A stretch of DNA of 64,000 nucleotides from a virus, in IMG/VR virus record IMGVR_UViG_3300043570_001741, positions 1-64,000 of that record. One strand, written 5' to 3'. The translations under genes and the position numbers were made by a program. Below the pieces are notes generated by a model that made no database searches, was not told the origin of the DNA, and saw nothing but the letters and a program-made list of their open reading frames with translations. The first letter of the stretch is position 1; each line of letters begins with the position of its first letter. Positions 50,241-58,775 of this stretch are shown in pieces.

Positions 50241-50576
50241 ATGAAATTTACCGAATTCGATGAACTAATGGAAGCAGCCTATGCAGGCAATATCGGTATC
50301 ATGGAACTGATTAAGTTTAAAAGTAATGCTAGTCCAGAACAGAAAAAACAGTTTGATGACCATGTGAAGAACAAGCGCCACAAAGACGCATGGAAGATGG
50401 TCCAAGACGTTACAGGAGTCAAACTACATAAGAGTGTGCATGAAGAAATTAAACCTGATATCCTGCCTAAATCTGGCGCAGGTGCATGGGGAACAGATAC
50501 TCTGGCAAACAACTATAAAAAAGGCACGCCTGGCCAAAACATTACCTCATTTAAAGACTACAAAACAACTAAGTAA
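50241..50576 (+). CDS. small protein with capsid-targeting-like N-terminus
   Basis: The 111-residue protein starts MKFTEFDELMEAAYAGN, similar to MKFTQFLTES of the gene at 48729 and with an L-M-E gp21-type site. The remainder is basic and helical ('LIKFKSNASPEQKKQFDDHV', 'AWKMVQDVTGVKLHK') with a flexible C-terminus. A small internal head protein is a plausible role. GAGG precedes the ATG. Confidence 0.68.
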   Translation: MKFTEFDELMEAAYAGNIGIMELIKFKSNASPEQKKQFDDHVKNKRHKDAWKMVQDVTGVKLHKSVHEEIKPDILPKSGAGAWGTDTLANNYKKGTPGQNITSFKDYKTTK

Positions 50577-50593
50577 ACCAACTGGAGTATATT

Positions 50594-51430
50594 ATGAAAG
50601 ATTTGATAATCGGTGCAAGTACCAACTATGATTGGGACAAATTAAAATATTGGATTAATTCCATTAATAAATCGGGATTTGAAGGTGATAAAGTCCTGAT
50701 TCTAATGAACTGTGATGCAGCCACAGTTAAAAAAGTTAACGCAGCAGGTTTTAAAGTTATTGGATTCAACCAAGATTCCGATGGTAACTTGACCTACAAA
50801 TCAGAAATGCCAATCCACGTTGAGCGATTTGGCCATATCTACGAATATCTCCGCAAAAATGAATATCGTTACGTCATTACGACAGACGTAAAGGATGTTA
50901 TTTTCCAATCCAACCCTATTGACTTCTTAGAAGCAAATTGCCTTAGACATAATCTGGTGTTTTCTTCTGAGAGCATGTTATACAAAGACGAACCTTGGGG
51001 CAACCAAAACCTGTTGGAGACTTTTGGCCCTTATGTACACGGAATTTACAAAGAAAATGAAATCTATAATGTTGGTGTTCTTGCTGGTACTGGCTCTGCG
51101 GTGCGTGATTTGGCAATTAACATCTTCACCATGGCAGCAAACTGTCCGATACCAATTTGCGACCAATCAACATTTAACTTCATGGTCTCTATGAGTCCTT
51201 ATAAAGAAACTTCTCTTTATACTCAATCAGAAACAGGTTGGGCTTGCCAGTTGGGCACAACAGCAGACCCTAGTAAGATTAATCAATTTAAACCACATCT
51301 GTTAGAACCATCTCCTTCTATGTACCGAGGTATTGTGACCACATCAAAAGGAATTCCATACCATATTGTTCATCAATATGATAGAGTGCCTGAAATGCGC
51401 CGGATGATTGAGGAGAAATACGGTGAGTAA
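50594..51430 (+). CDS. glycosyltransferase-like protein
   Basis: The 278-residue protein opens 'DLIIGASTNYDWDKLKYWIN' and has 'KNEYRYVITTDVKDVIFQSN' with a DxxD-type nucleotide-sugar site, then 'NQNLLETFGPYVHGIYKENE' and 'YNVGVLAGTG'. This is the pattern of GT-A-like transferases found in phage and cyanobacterial glycan clusters. It opens a cluster of eight overlapping or closely spaced glycan-related genes. Start follows GGAG. Confidence 0.75.
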   Translation: MKDLIIGASTNYDWDKLKYWINSINKSGFEGDKVLILMNCDAATVKKVNAAGFKVIGFNQDSDGNLTYKSEMPIHVERFGHIYEYLRKNEYRYVITTDVKDVIFQSNPIDFLEANCLRHNLVFSSESMLYKDEPWGNQNLLETFGPYVHGIYKENEIYNVGVLAGTGSAVRDLAINIFTMAANCPIPICDQSTFNFMVSMSPYKETSLYTQSETGWACQLGTTADPSKINQFKPHLLEPSPSMYRGIVTTSKGIPYHIVHQYDRVPEMRRMIEEKYGE

Positions 51431-52133
51431 CGCATTAGTAATGGCAGGTCATGTAAGAACCTTTAAAAGTATCGCAGAAGAACTAACACATTTTATTCGC
51501 TTCAATGAATTGGATGTGTATCTGTATATTTGGGATGAAGGCAACCAAGATGAAATTGATTTTGTTGTTAAGACTTTGAAGCCAATTAAATGGAAGGCAG
51601 AGAAGAATGAAATTTATCTGCCAGAATTCCTTGAGGCTGAACAAAGAATCGTAACAAAAAATCCAAAAGAACTTATTACACCAGATAAAAACTTTGCAAC
51701 ACTATCGATGCACTTTGCACGTAGAAAAGCATTTGAGTTGATTGAAAAAGAATATGATAATGTTGTATTCTCCAGATTTGATACACATATGAATGCCTTC
51801 AGAATCAAAGCAATTGTTTCTGAATTTCCTGATGCAGTTGTTACACCAACCAATGAGCAGTATGGTATGGTGTCTGATATCTTTGCTATTGTTCCATGGA
51901 AATATGCAGACAACTACTTCTTCTACCCACGAGCAGAAGATATCTTGTCACGTAGATTCAATAAGAAAATGAAAGAATGGTTATCAGTTAAATTCTATTG
52001 GGAAAATGCTCAAAGAGATATCCGTTTACATGATGAGAATAGATATTGCCCACACATGTTGTGTATGAGAAACTTTTTTGAAACAAACACACCATATACT
52101 GTTGTTGATTTGCCTGTATTTTTAAGAAGATGA
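51423..52133 (+). CDS. glycosyltransferase-like protein, paralogue of next gene
   Basis: The 236-residue protein starts 'SNALVMAGHVRTFKSIAEEL' with 'DVYLYIWDEGN' and has 'NVVFSRFDTHMNAF', paralleling the next gene (LSGQARSFK, DVDIFIHTWE, KSRTDYAL). The conserved [SA]G[QH]xR[ST]F start and R-x-D site suggest a nucleotide-sugar enzyme. The best start is GTG at 51423 with AGGAGA at 51411-51416; an earlier TTG is less likely. It overlaps the upstream stop. Confidence 0.72.
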   Translation: MSNALVMAGHVRTFKSIAEELTHFIRFNELDVYLYIWDEGNQDEIDFVVKTLKPIKWKAEKNEIYLPEFLEAEQRIVTKNPKELITPDKNFATLSMHFARRKAFELIEKEYDNVVFSRFDTHMNAFRIKAIVSEFPDAVVTPTNEQYGMVSDIFAIVPWKYADNYFFYPRAEDILSRRFNKKMKEWLSVKFYWENAQRDIRLHDENRYCPHMLCMRNFFETNTPYTVVDLPVFLRR

Positions 52134-52134
52134 T

Positions 52135-52833
52135 ATGAAAATTGCTTTATGTTTATCTGGCCAAGCCAGAAGTTTCAAACAAGGTTATGAATACTATAAA
52201 AGAAACCTATTAGACAAACACGATGTGGATATATTCATTCACACATGGGAAGCTGAAGGCCTTGAAGAACTCCGTCAGTTGTATAAACCTGTAAAGATGG
52301 TGGTTGAGAAACCATTGGTTGGTGATTTTGATAAGAAGTACACAAACACACCAAATGCACAGGCACACCCATCACGCTTCACGGTGGCTATGTTGTATTC
52401 TATTTTCCAAACTATGTTGTATAAGACAGAACAGGAAATGGATAAAAAGTTTCTGTATGATTGGGTTATCAAGTCACGTACAGATTATGCCTTGAATGTG
52501 GAGATTCCATTTGCAGATTTGGATCCAACTAAGTTGTATATTCCAAATTGCAGAATGGTGCCTGAACGTGATTTTGGTAATGACCAATTTGCATTTGGTA
52601 ATTCAAATGTGATGAATCGTAGAATGTCAATTTACTTGAATATGGAACACTACTATGACCAAGGTGTTCAGATGATTGGTGAAGATATGATGAGAGCTCA
52701 TCTACACCACCACAGTCTTATTGGTGAGAATCTAGTTTATGTGAACATGAACAACCCATTTCCACCTGGCCAATTTAACGGCACTTGGCATAGTTTAATT
52801 AGGGATGATGCTGCCGAATGGAAGAAAAAGTAA
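52135..52833 (+). CDS. glycosyltransferase-like protein
   Basis: The 232-residue protein has 'MKIALCLSGQARSFKQGYEY' and 'LDKHDVDIFIHTWEAEG', a pattern seen in capsule and lipopolysaccharide gene clusters, and 'YDWVIKSRTDYALNVEIPFA' with a probable R-x-D sugar-nucleotide site. Its paralogue precedes it by one base. The sugar and acceptor are unknown. Confidence 0.75.
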   Translation: MKIALCLSGQARSFKQGYEYYKRNLLDKHDVDIFIHTWEAEGLEELRQLYKPVKMVVEKPLVGDFDKKYTNTPNAQAHPSRFTVAMLYSIFQTMLYKTEQEMDKKFLYDWVIKSRTDYALNVEIPFADLDPTKLYIPNCRMVPERDFGNDQFAFGNSNVMNRRMSIYLNMEHYYDQGVQMIGEDMMRAHLHHHSLIGENLVYVNMNNPFPPGQFNGTWHSLIRDDAAEWKKK

Positions 52834-53558
52834 TTAAAGAACTTAAAGGACATTCTGGTAGTAAAATCTATCTAATGTCTGATAAGTATAAAAAATTCAT
52901 TAGAAAAGTTGGTAACACAGAAAGAAACTACGAGAGGTTAATTTCTCTCGCTGGTTATTATCCTGTACCTAACATCTTTGAATACAAAGACCCCGTGTTG
53001 GATATGGAATATATTCATGGCCTAGACATGAAGAACTATTTGTTATCTGGTTCAACACAGAATTTAACCAATTTTCTATTAGATATATTAAGTAGTTTTG
53101 CGGATAGTGTGGTTGACAAAGACTACACAGAAGTGTATAATAAGAAGTTGGAATGGGTTGATAAAGAAGATTTGCCTTTTACCAAAGATGAATTGATTGC
53201 TAAGTTGCCTAAAATTCTACCACAGTCACAGTATCATGGTGATTTGACTTTGGAGAATATACTGCATACAAGCAACGAATTCTATATGATTGACGCAGTT
53301 ACTATTGAATATGATTCATACATATTTGATATTGCTAAACTCAGACAGGATTTAGAATGCAAATGGTTTCTACGTGATACAAACCTGATGTTAGATGTTA
53401 AGTTGTCAAGCATTCAGAAAAGAATTCTAAAAGAGTTTCCATTAGCCAACAATGATTATATTCTAATATTGATGTTGTTGCGAGTATACCTACACACAAA
53501 ACCAGGCGACATGGAAAGACAATTTATAGTGAAAGAGATTAATAGATTATGGAAGTAA
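52818..53558 (+). CDS. choline/aminoglycoside-kinase-like phosphotransferase (LicA-like)
   Basis: The 246-residue protein has the kinase Brenner motif HGDLTLENIL (H140, D142, N147) and a metal-binding D in 'FYMIDAVTIEYDSYIFDIAK'. This is the APH/choline-kinase fold with a short N-lobe. It overlaps the sugar or choline nucleotidyltransferase downstream, a kinase-cytidylyltransferase arrangement like LicA-LicC. The substrate may be choline, another amino-alcohol or a sugar. Confidence 0.78.
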   Translation: MEEKVIKELKGHSGSKIYLMSDKYKKFIRKVGNTERNYERLISLAGYYPVPNIFEYKDPVLDMEYIHGLDMKNYLLSGSTQNLTNFLLDILSSFADSVVDKDYTEVYNKKLEWVDKEDLPFTKDELIAKLPKILPQSQYHGDLTLENILHTSNEFYMIDAVTIEYDSYIFDIAKLRQDLECKWFLRDTNLMLDVKLSSIQKRILKEFPLANNDYILILMLLRVYLHTKPGDMERQFIVKEINRLWK

Positions 53559-54247
53559 TTGTACCGGCCGCAGGCCTATCAACTAGGTTTCCAAATATGA
53601 AACCAAAATATCTTCTGTTAGATAAAAATGACAGAATGATGTTAGCTAAATCCATCAACCCATATTTGTCTGAGGGTCACAATGTTACTGTTGGTATTCT
53701 TCAGGCACACATTGACAAATACGATTCTTACAACCTTTTAAAGGCTCAGTTTGGTGATAAGATTAACATTATTGTTATTCCAAAAGTAACAAGTGGTCCT
53801 GCTGATACTGTTTATCAGATTATTAAGGCTGCAAATATACCTGAAGACTCTGAGTTTTTGATTAAAGACTGTGATAGTTACTTCACACATACCAATACAC
53901 CTGGCAACTATGTCTGTATTAGTAGAATTGCAAACCATTTCATGTTAAGTAATTTGGCTGCCAAGAGTTTCGTGGTTTCAAATGAACAAGGCATTATTAC
54001 TGATATCATTGAGAAGAAAGTGGTATCTGATAAGTTTTGTGTTGGTGGTTATAAGTTTGAATCCATCAAACTCTATGTTGATACATATGAGAAATTAAAT
54101 AGTAATGTACATAATGAAATTTTTGTTTCACACATCATACAAGAATGCCTAATGAACGATTGTATCTTCTTTGAGAAGGATGTACAAGGTTATAATGATG
54201 TTGGAACAATAGAAGATTGGCGAAAATATAATGAGTCTCTTACCTGA
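53549..54247 (+). CDS. nucleotidyltransferase (LicC/NTP-transferase-like)
   Basis: The 232-residue protein begins 'EVIVPAAGLSTRFPNMKPKY', the NTP-binding signature of sugar and choline-phosphate nucleotidyltransferases (GxGxRxxxxxxK), and has 'FLIKDCDSYFTHTN' with a catalytic-type D-x-D. It should activate a phosphorylated substrate made by the overlapping kinase. The C-terminal 'GYNDVGTIEDWRKY' is typical of the family. Confidence 0.82.
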   Translation: MEVIVPAAGLSTRFPNMKPKYLLLDKNDRMMLAKSINPYLSEGHNVTVGILQAHIDKYDSYNLLKAQFGDKINIIVIPKVTSGPADTVYQIIKAANIPEDSEFLIKDCDSYFTHTNTPGNYVCISRIANHFMLSNLAAKSFVVSNEQGIITDIIEKKVVSDKFCVGGYKFESIKLYVDTYEKLNSNVHNEIFVSHIIQECLMNDCIFFEKDVQGYNDVGTIEDWRKYNESLT

Positions 54248-54941
54248 TAAAAACCTAATCATTGTCACATCGGCATTGGCACCAAACATAGGTGTTATTC
54301 CAAATGAAGACAGATATAAACAAACGATTGATTCGTTGGTGTCTCTACGTAAACACTTTCCAAATGATATCATTTTATTTACTGATGGTTCACCAAATGA
54401 AGTTGACCAAAAATGGTTAGAAAACATTTCAAACCATGCCGACATTATGGCAGTGTGGCACCAAGACAAAGATGTGAACCACTATGCAAGCGGTGGTATG
54501 AAAAGTCAGGCTGAACTTGTGTTGTTAATGAAAACAATTAATGTGTTGTACAACAATCCAGACTTGATGAGTATGATGCATAGTGTTAAACGTATCTTTA
54601 AATACTCGGCACGTACAGTATTGCTTGATGAGTTTGATTTAAAAGAGTATGATGGTCTATTTGGAAAGTATGTGTTTAAGAAGGCCATTCCATCTTGGAT
54701 GCCTGATGAAGCTAAGTTGATGTTAACAGACCACTTGTACATCACTAGGATGTATTCATTGTGCCCATCATTGGTGAAGGATTACATGGCAACTTTGATG
54801 GCTTGTTTAGAAAATACTAATCAAGGAATGGATACAGAACACGCACACCACATGAACATAGATAAACGATACGTGATTGAATTTGATAAACTGCATTGTT
54901 CTGGCATAATGGCCAGTACAGGCGCAACTGAGGTATATTAA
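54231..54941 (+). CDS. unknown protein of the glycan cluster
   Basis: The 236-residue protein has 'KNLIIVTSALAPNIGVIPNE', 'TIDSLVSLRKHFPNDIILFT' and 'DGSPNEVDQKWLEN', the early strands and turn of a GT-A-like fold, but no clear DxD. The middle is helical. Context suggests transfer or recognition of a glycan. It overlaps the nucleotidyltransferase by 17 bases. Confidence 0.65.
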   Translation: MSLLPDKNLIIVTSALAPNIGVIPNEDRYKQTIDSLVSLRKHFPNDIILFTDGSPNEVDQKWLENISNHADIMAVWHQDKDVNHYASGGMKSQAELVLLMKTINVLYNNPDLMSMMHSVKRIFKYSARTVLLDEFDLKEYDGLFGKYVFKKAIPSWMPDEAKLMLTDHLYITRMYSLCPSLVKDYMATLMACLENTNQGMDTEHAHHMNIDKRYVIEFDKLHCSGIMASTGATEVY

Positions 54942-54942
54942 T

Positions 54943-55626
54943 ATGGATTTAAAAGAATACTGGCTAAACAACAACGGCAAAAAGATTACAAAGTGGACTC
55001 ATTACTTTTGGGTATATGACCGACACTTTGCGGCACTACGAGATAAACCAATTAAGATGTTGGAGATTGGTGTATTGAATGGTGGTTCATTGGAAATGTG
55101 GAAGAAATACTTCCATCCTGATAGTACAATCGTAGGTATTGATATTACACCTAGTTGTAAAGACTTTGAAGATGCTGAGAATAATGTTCATGTCCGCATC
55201 GGTGACCAATCTGATCCAGAATTCTTACAAAGCCTTGTAGATGAATTTGGTGAGTTTGATTTGGTTTTGGATGATGGCAGTCACCATGTTGACCATGTGA
55301 ACAAAACATTCCAGTCCTTGTATCCAAAGATTGCTAAAGATGGTGTTTACTTCATTGAAGATACACATGCGGCATATTGGAATTCTCATGGAGGTTCTAT
55401 TGACCATCCAGATTCAATCAACAATGTGGCCAAGACCATGATTGATAAGTTGAATGCAGACCACACCAAAGGTCAAATTGCACCAGATTTCTTCACACAT
55501 GAAACAAAGTGCATGTCGTGTTATGATAGTATTGTGGTGTTTGAGCGTGGTAATGTGGGTGCTAAAATTCCACAAGAGTATGGTGGACCAAAATCTGATG
55601 AGGTTTTGATTATCAGAACTCACTAA
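54943..55626 (+). CDS. SAM-dependent methyltransferase
   Basis: The 227-residue class I methyltransferase has motif I MLEIGVLNGGSL (39-50), 'TIVGIDITPSCKDFE' and 'FDLVLDDGSHHVDHVNKTFQ', closest to macrocin/cephalosporin-type O-methyltransferases. It closes the glycan cluster, so O-methylation of a sugar is likely. No target-recognition domain for DNA is seen. Confidence 0.85.
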   Translation: MDLKEYWLNNNGKKITKWTHYFWVYDRHFAALRDKPIKMLEIGVLNGGSLEMWKKYFHPDSTIVGIDITPSCKDFEDAENNVHVRIGDQSDPEFLQSLVDEFGEFDLVLDDGSHHVDHVNKTFQSLYPKIAKDGVYFIEDTHAAYWNSHGGSIDHPDSINNVAKTMIDKLNADHTKGQIAPDFFTHETKCMSCYDSIVVFERGNVGAKIPQEYGGPKSDEVLIIRTH

Positions 55627-55666
55627 ATACTAAATAAGACATTAACAACTGCTGCAGAGGCGGGAC

Positions 55667-57853
55667 ATGAAATTTAGAGAATTTATTACTGAGAATAAAG
55701 AGAAACATGCGGTCATGGCGTTTGGCCGTATGAATCCACCTACAACCGGACATGAAGTCTTGGTCAATAAGGTTAAATCGGTTGCAAAACAAGTTGGTGG
55801 TTCCCATCACATCATTCTGTCTCATTCACAAGATGCCGCTAAGAATCCTCTTACTGCGGCACAAAAAGTAAAACATGCCAAAAGGTTCTTTCCAGATACA
55901 AACATATCTGTTGCAACCAAAGAAGAACCAAACTTCCTAACACAAGCAGCCAAGTTACACAAACAAGGTGTAACACATCTACACATGGTCGCAGGCGCTG
56001 ACCGTACCGCAGAGTACCACAAACTGTTGCACAAATACAACGGGACACATGAAGGTGCTCTTTTCAACTTCAAAAAGATAACTGTACATAACGCAGGTGA
56101 ACGTGACCCTGATGCTGAAGGTACAGAAGGCATGTCCGCTTCAAAGATGCGTAAACATGCAGGCTCTGGTAATTTTGATGACTTTAAACAAGGCATTCCA
56201 AAACATGTGCCAGAACACCATGCGAAAGAATTATTCCGTGATGTTCGTAAAGGCATGAGCATTAAAGAGTCTATTGACCTTAACGAAGAATTTGAAATTC
56301 TTTTGGAAGGCGTACACGACCAATCCATCTTCAAAGCTATCTTCTTAGCAGGTGGTCCTGGTTCTGGTAAAGATTATGTGTTAGACAATACACTTGATGG
56401 TCAAGGTTTAACAGAAATTAATTCAGACAAGGCACTTGAGTTCTTAATGGACAAAGAAGGTCTTGATAAGATGATGCCTGTTGGCGAAACAGAGAAACGT
56501 GACTTTGTTCGTGGTCGTGCAAAGAACATTACAGAGTTGCGTCAACAACTTGCACTATTAGGTCGCAATGGTTTGATTATCAATGGTACAGGTGATGATG
56601 TAGCTAAAACAAAACGCATCAAAGACCAATTAGAAAAACTTGGTTACGATACTGCCATGTTGTTGGTGAATACAAGAGATGATATCTCCGCTCAAAGAAA
56701 TATTGAACGTGGCCAACGTGGTGGTCGTGCGGTACCAGAACCAATTCGTAAAGAAAAGTGGGATAGTGTACAGTTAGCACGTACTGAATATGCTCAAATG
56801 TTTGGTGATAAGTATAAAGAATTTGATAACTCTGAAGACTTGAGGCAAGCTGATCCTGAAACAGTTAAGGCAAAGAAGTCTGAGCTGTTACAATTATATA
56901 CAGGTTTTAAAGAATTCGTTTCTACACCACCACAGTCAGAAGAATCTAAATTTTGGGTTGCTAATGAGTTGGATAAGAAAGACACTTTACCAGTTCAAAC
57001 TGATGGTGCTGAACAACTGCCTGCGTCTGATGATGCAACTGGTGAAGAAGCTAGAAAACTCGGTCTACAATACTATGGTTTTGGTAGATATGGCAGAAAT
57101 GGTAAAGTTACACATCGTTCTGTACATGGTCAATTGGTTTTGGTCAATAAAGAAGAACCAAAACAACCAAAGATTCCTGTGAGTAGTTCATCACAGAAAC
57201 CTGTTAAACCGGTTGTTAAAGAATCATCTGATTTGATATATGAAGATGGTTTGTTACGAGACAAGGCCGGTAAATTGCGTGTCTTCATGCTTAGAAATAC
57301 TGCAGCAAAAGAAGCACACACTAAAAATGGAACCATTATTAAACACAATAATGGTTATGTTGTTAAACTTAATGGAGAAAATAAAAATGCTAAATTATCT
57401 GAAGAAATTATTTCAAACCAAACCAAAAGAACAAGCTCCTTTGGTGAGTCCAGTTCTGGAAGAAATCGTAGTACCGGTGCCAGTGATAGAACCAACACCG
57501 GAACCAGTGCCAGTTCCAGTACAGGAAGTTGTTGTGGAACCAGCACCTGCACCTGTGACACCAAGCCAACCACCGAAGAAACAACCCGTAGCAAAATCAC
57601 ACTTGCAGAAATCCGCACCCGCCAAAAAGAAAAAGTAATTGAGTCTATCAATAATGGTGAATCTGGTCTTTCGATGGCTGCATCTGGTGAGAACCTTGGC
57701 CGTGATACAACAAGAATTAAGACACTAAAGAAACCATTAGAAGAACTGACTGGCGATGAAACAACCATGAGTATCGGTGACCAAAAAGAAGGCGAACTGA
57801 AACGAATTGGTATTAATCTTAAAACATTTAAATCTAAAAAGGTTATAGGATGA
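55667..57853 (+). CDS. bifunctional nucleotidyltransferase and P-loop kinase, capsid-targeting-like N-terminus
   Basis: The 728-residue protein has an N-terminal MKFREFITEN like the T4 internal-protein signal. An HxGH-type nucleotidyltransferase follows ('AFGRMNPPTTGHE' at 18-30, 'MSASKMR' at 156-162), similar to NMN adenylyltransferases. Next comes a P-loop kinase-like domain (AGGPGSGKD, 228-236) and then a linker. Residues from about 590 are S/T/G/C-rich ('SASSSTGSCCGTSTCTC') where a proline-rich frame overlaps. The C-terminal part is charged. NAD-related or RNA-end chemistry in the injected virion is a hypothesis. Confidence 0.8.
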   Translation: MKFREFITENKEKHAVMAFGRMNPPTTGHEVLVNKVKSVAKQVGGSHHIILSHSQDAAKNPLTAAQKVKHAKRFFPDTNISVATKEEPNFLTQAAKLHKQGVTHLHMVAGADRTAEYHKLLHKYNGTHEGALFNFKKITVHNAGERDPDAEGTEGMSASKMRKHAGSGNFDDFKQGIPKHVPEHHAKELFRDVRKGMSIKESIDLNEEFEILLEGVHDQSIFKAIFLAGGPGSGKDYVLDNTLDGQGLTEINSDKALEFLMDKEGLDKMMPVGETEKRDFVRGRAKNITELRQQLALLGRNGLIINGTGDDVAKTKRIKDQLEKLGYDTAMLLVNTRDDISAQRNIERGQRGGRAVPEPIRKEKWDSVQLARTEYAQMFGDKYKEFDNSEDLRQADPETVKAKKSELLQLYTGFKEFVSTPPQSEESKFWVANELDKKDTLPVQTDGAEQLPASDDATGEEARKLGLQYYGFGRYGRNGKVTHRSVHGQLVLVNKEEPKQPKIPVSSSSQKPVKPVVKESSDLIYEDGLLRDKAGKLRVFMLRNTAAKEAHTKNGTIIKHNNGYVVKLNGENKNAKLSEEIISNQTKRTSSFGESSSGRNRSTGASDRTNTGTSASSSTGSCCGTSTCTCDTKPTTEETTRSKITLAEIRTRQKEKVIESINNGESGLSMAASGENLGRDTTRIKTLKKPLEELTGDETTMSIGDQKEGELKRIGINLKTFKSKKVIG
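57387..57638 (+). CDS. overprinted proline-rich ORF inside the kinase gene
   Basis: In the +1 frame, an ATG at 57387 with GGAG at 57374-57377 opens 83 codons: a charged start 'MLNYLKKLFQTKPKEQAPLV', a PV/PE-rich middle ('PTPEPVPVPVQEVVVEPAPA') and a basic end ('SAPAKKKK'). The reading looks protein-like, while the host frame there is low-complexity. It could be a separately translated small protein or the product of frameshifting. No lipobox or signal peptide is visible, so it is not an Rz1-like lipoprotein. Confidence 0.45.
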   Translation: MLNYLKKLFQTKPKEQAPLVSPVLEEIVVPVPVIEPTPEPVPVPVQEVVVEPAPAPVTPSQPPKKQPVAKSHLQKSAPAKKKK

Positions 57854-58143
57854 AATCATTTAAAGCATTCATAACAGAAACGCCTGCTTGGACACGTAAA
57901 GAGGGCAAGAACCCTGAAGGTGGTTTAAACCGCAAGGGTATTGAATCTTATCGCCGTGAAAATCCAGGTTCTAAACTATCGATGGCAGTTACAACTAAGC
58001 CATCAAAATTGAAGCCTGGTTCTAAGGCCGCAAATCGTAGAAAATCATTCTGTGCTCGTATGGGCGGCATGGAAGGCCCAATGAAAAAACCTAATGGTGA
58101 ACCAACTCGCAAAGCCCTTGCACTCAAAAAATGGAATTGCTAA
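57850..58143 (+). CDS. DUF6321-like basic protein with capsid-targeting-like N-terminus
   Basis: The 97-residue protein starts MKSFKAFITETPAW, with an I-T-E gp21-type cleavage site, then 'TRKEGKNPEGGLNRKGIESY' and 'RRKSFCARMGGMEGP' and ends 'ALALKKWNC'. The body matches DUF6321-type phage proteins. It is strongly basic and could bind DNA inside the head. The ATG overlaps the kinase stop. Confidence 0.75.
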   Translation: MKSFKAFITETPAWTRKEGKNPEGGLNRKGIESYRRENPGSKLSMAVTTKPSKLKPGSKAANRRKSFCARMGGMEGPMKKPNGEPTRKALALKKWNC

Positions 58144-58746
58144 ATGTCAACTAACACAACATTCAAAATCTTTACCGACAAAATGGGCGGTACAAGAGCC
58201 AACACATATATTGGTACAACTGGTGAAGTATTTTATGATGTAGACGGCACATCAGCAATGAGGCTATCTAATGGCGTAACACCTGGTGGTATACCATTTG
58301 GCGTTTCTTCTGTTAGTGCATCATATGCTCCTGAATTTAAAACTGTTTCTGGTAATACGTTACCTGGTACCGTAACAACTGGCGCTTATGTTAAACAAGG
58401 TGCAATTGTTCATTTTAGAGTCAATGTTAATTTTGCAAATACATCAGATTTTGGAAGTGCTAGTCAATATAAACTAACATTGCCTTTTCCTGCGGCAGCA
58501 ACAGTAACAATTCGTGGTGGATCATTGCACAGTAAACCTGCTAATCCAGCAAACAATGCAATATATCACATTGCTGGAATTACTGACATTGAAGAACCTG
58601 CTTCTTCAAATACGGAGATGTTACTTTATTATTCTGGTAGTACAACAGACTTAGCATGGAAATCAACTACGCCAGTTAATGCAACATCAAATGTTAGCCA
58701 TTTTGATATTAGTGGTGCTTATGAAACGTCATCACTAACCGTATAA
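58144..58746 (+). CDS. virion structural or fibre-like protein
   Basis: The 200-residue protein begins with a tail-fibre-type repeat 'GTTGEVFYDVDGTSAMRLSN' and 'GVTPGGIPFG', followed by a beta-rich T/S/A-rich domain ('KQGAIVHFRVNVNFANTSDF'). Such repeats occur in trimeric phage fibres and decorations. No adhesin specificity can be assigned. It lies between internal-protein-like genes. Confidence 0.7.
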   Translation: MSTNTTFKIFTDKMGGTRANTYIGTTGEVFYDVDGTSAMRLSNGVTPGGIPFGVSSVSASYAPEFKTVSGNTLPGTVTTGAYVKQGAIVHFRVNVNFANTSDFGSASQYKLTLPFPAAATVTIRGGSLHSKPANPANNAIYHIAGITDIEEPASSNTEMLLYYSGSTTDLAWKSTTPVNATSNVSHFDISGAYETSSLTV

Positions 58747-58775
58747 TTTAATAAAAACAAAAACAGGAGAAACTC

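Noticed and set aside
55822-56334. Long minus-strand ORF (170 codons) opposite the nucleotidyltransferase
   Set aside because: The plus frame contains clear family motifs; the antisense frame has no recognisable domain or ribosome-binding site. Other minus-strand ORFs were dropped for the same reason.
57387-57638. Nested Rz1-type spanin lipoprotein
   Set aside because: The overprinted ORF is proline-rich like Rz1 but lacks a signal peptide and lipobox Cys, and the host gene is not an inner-membrane spanin.
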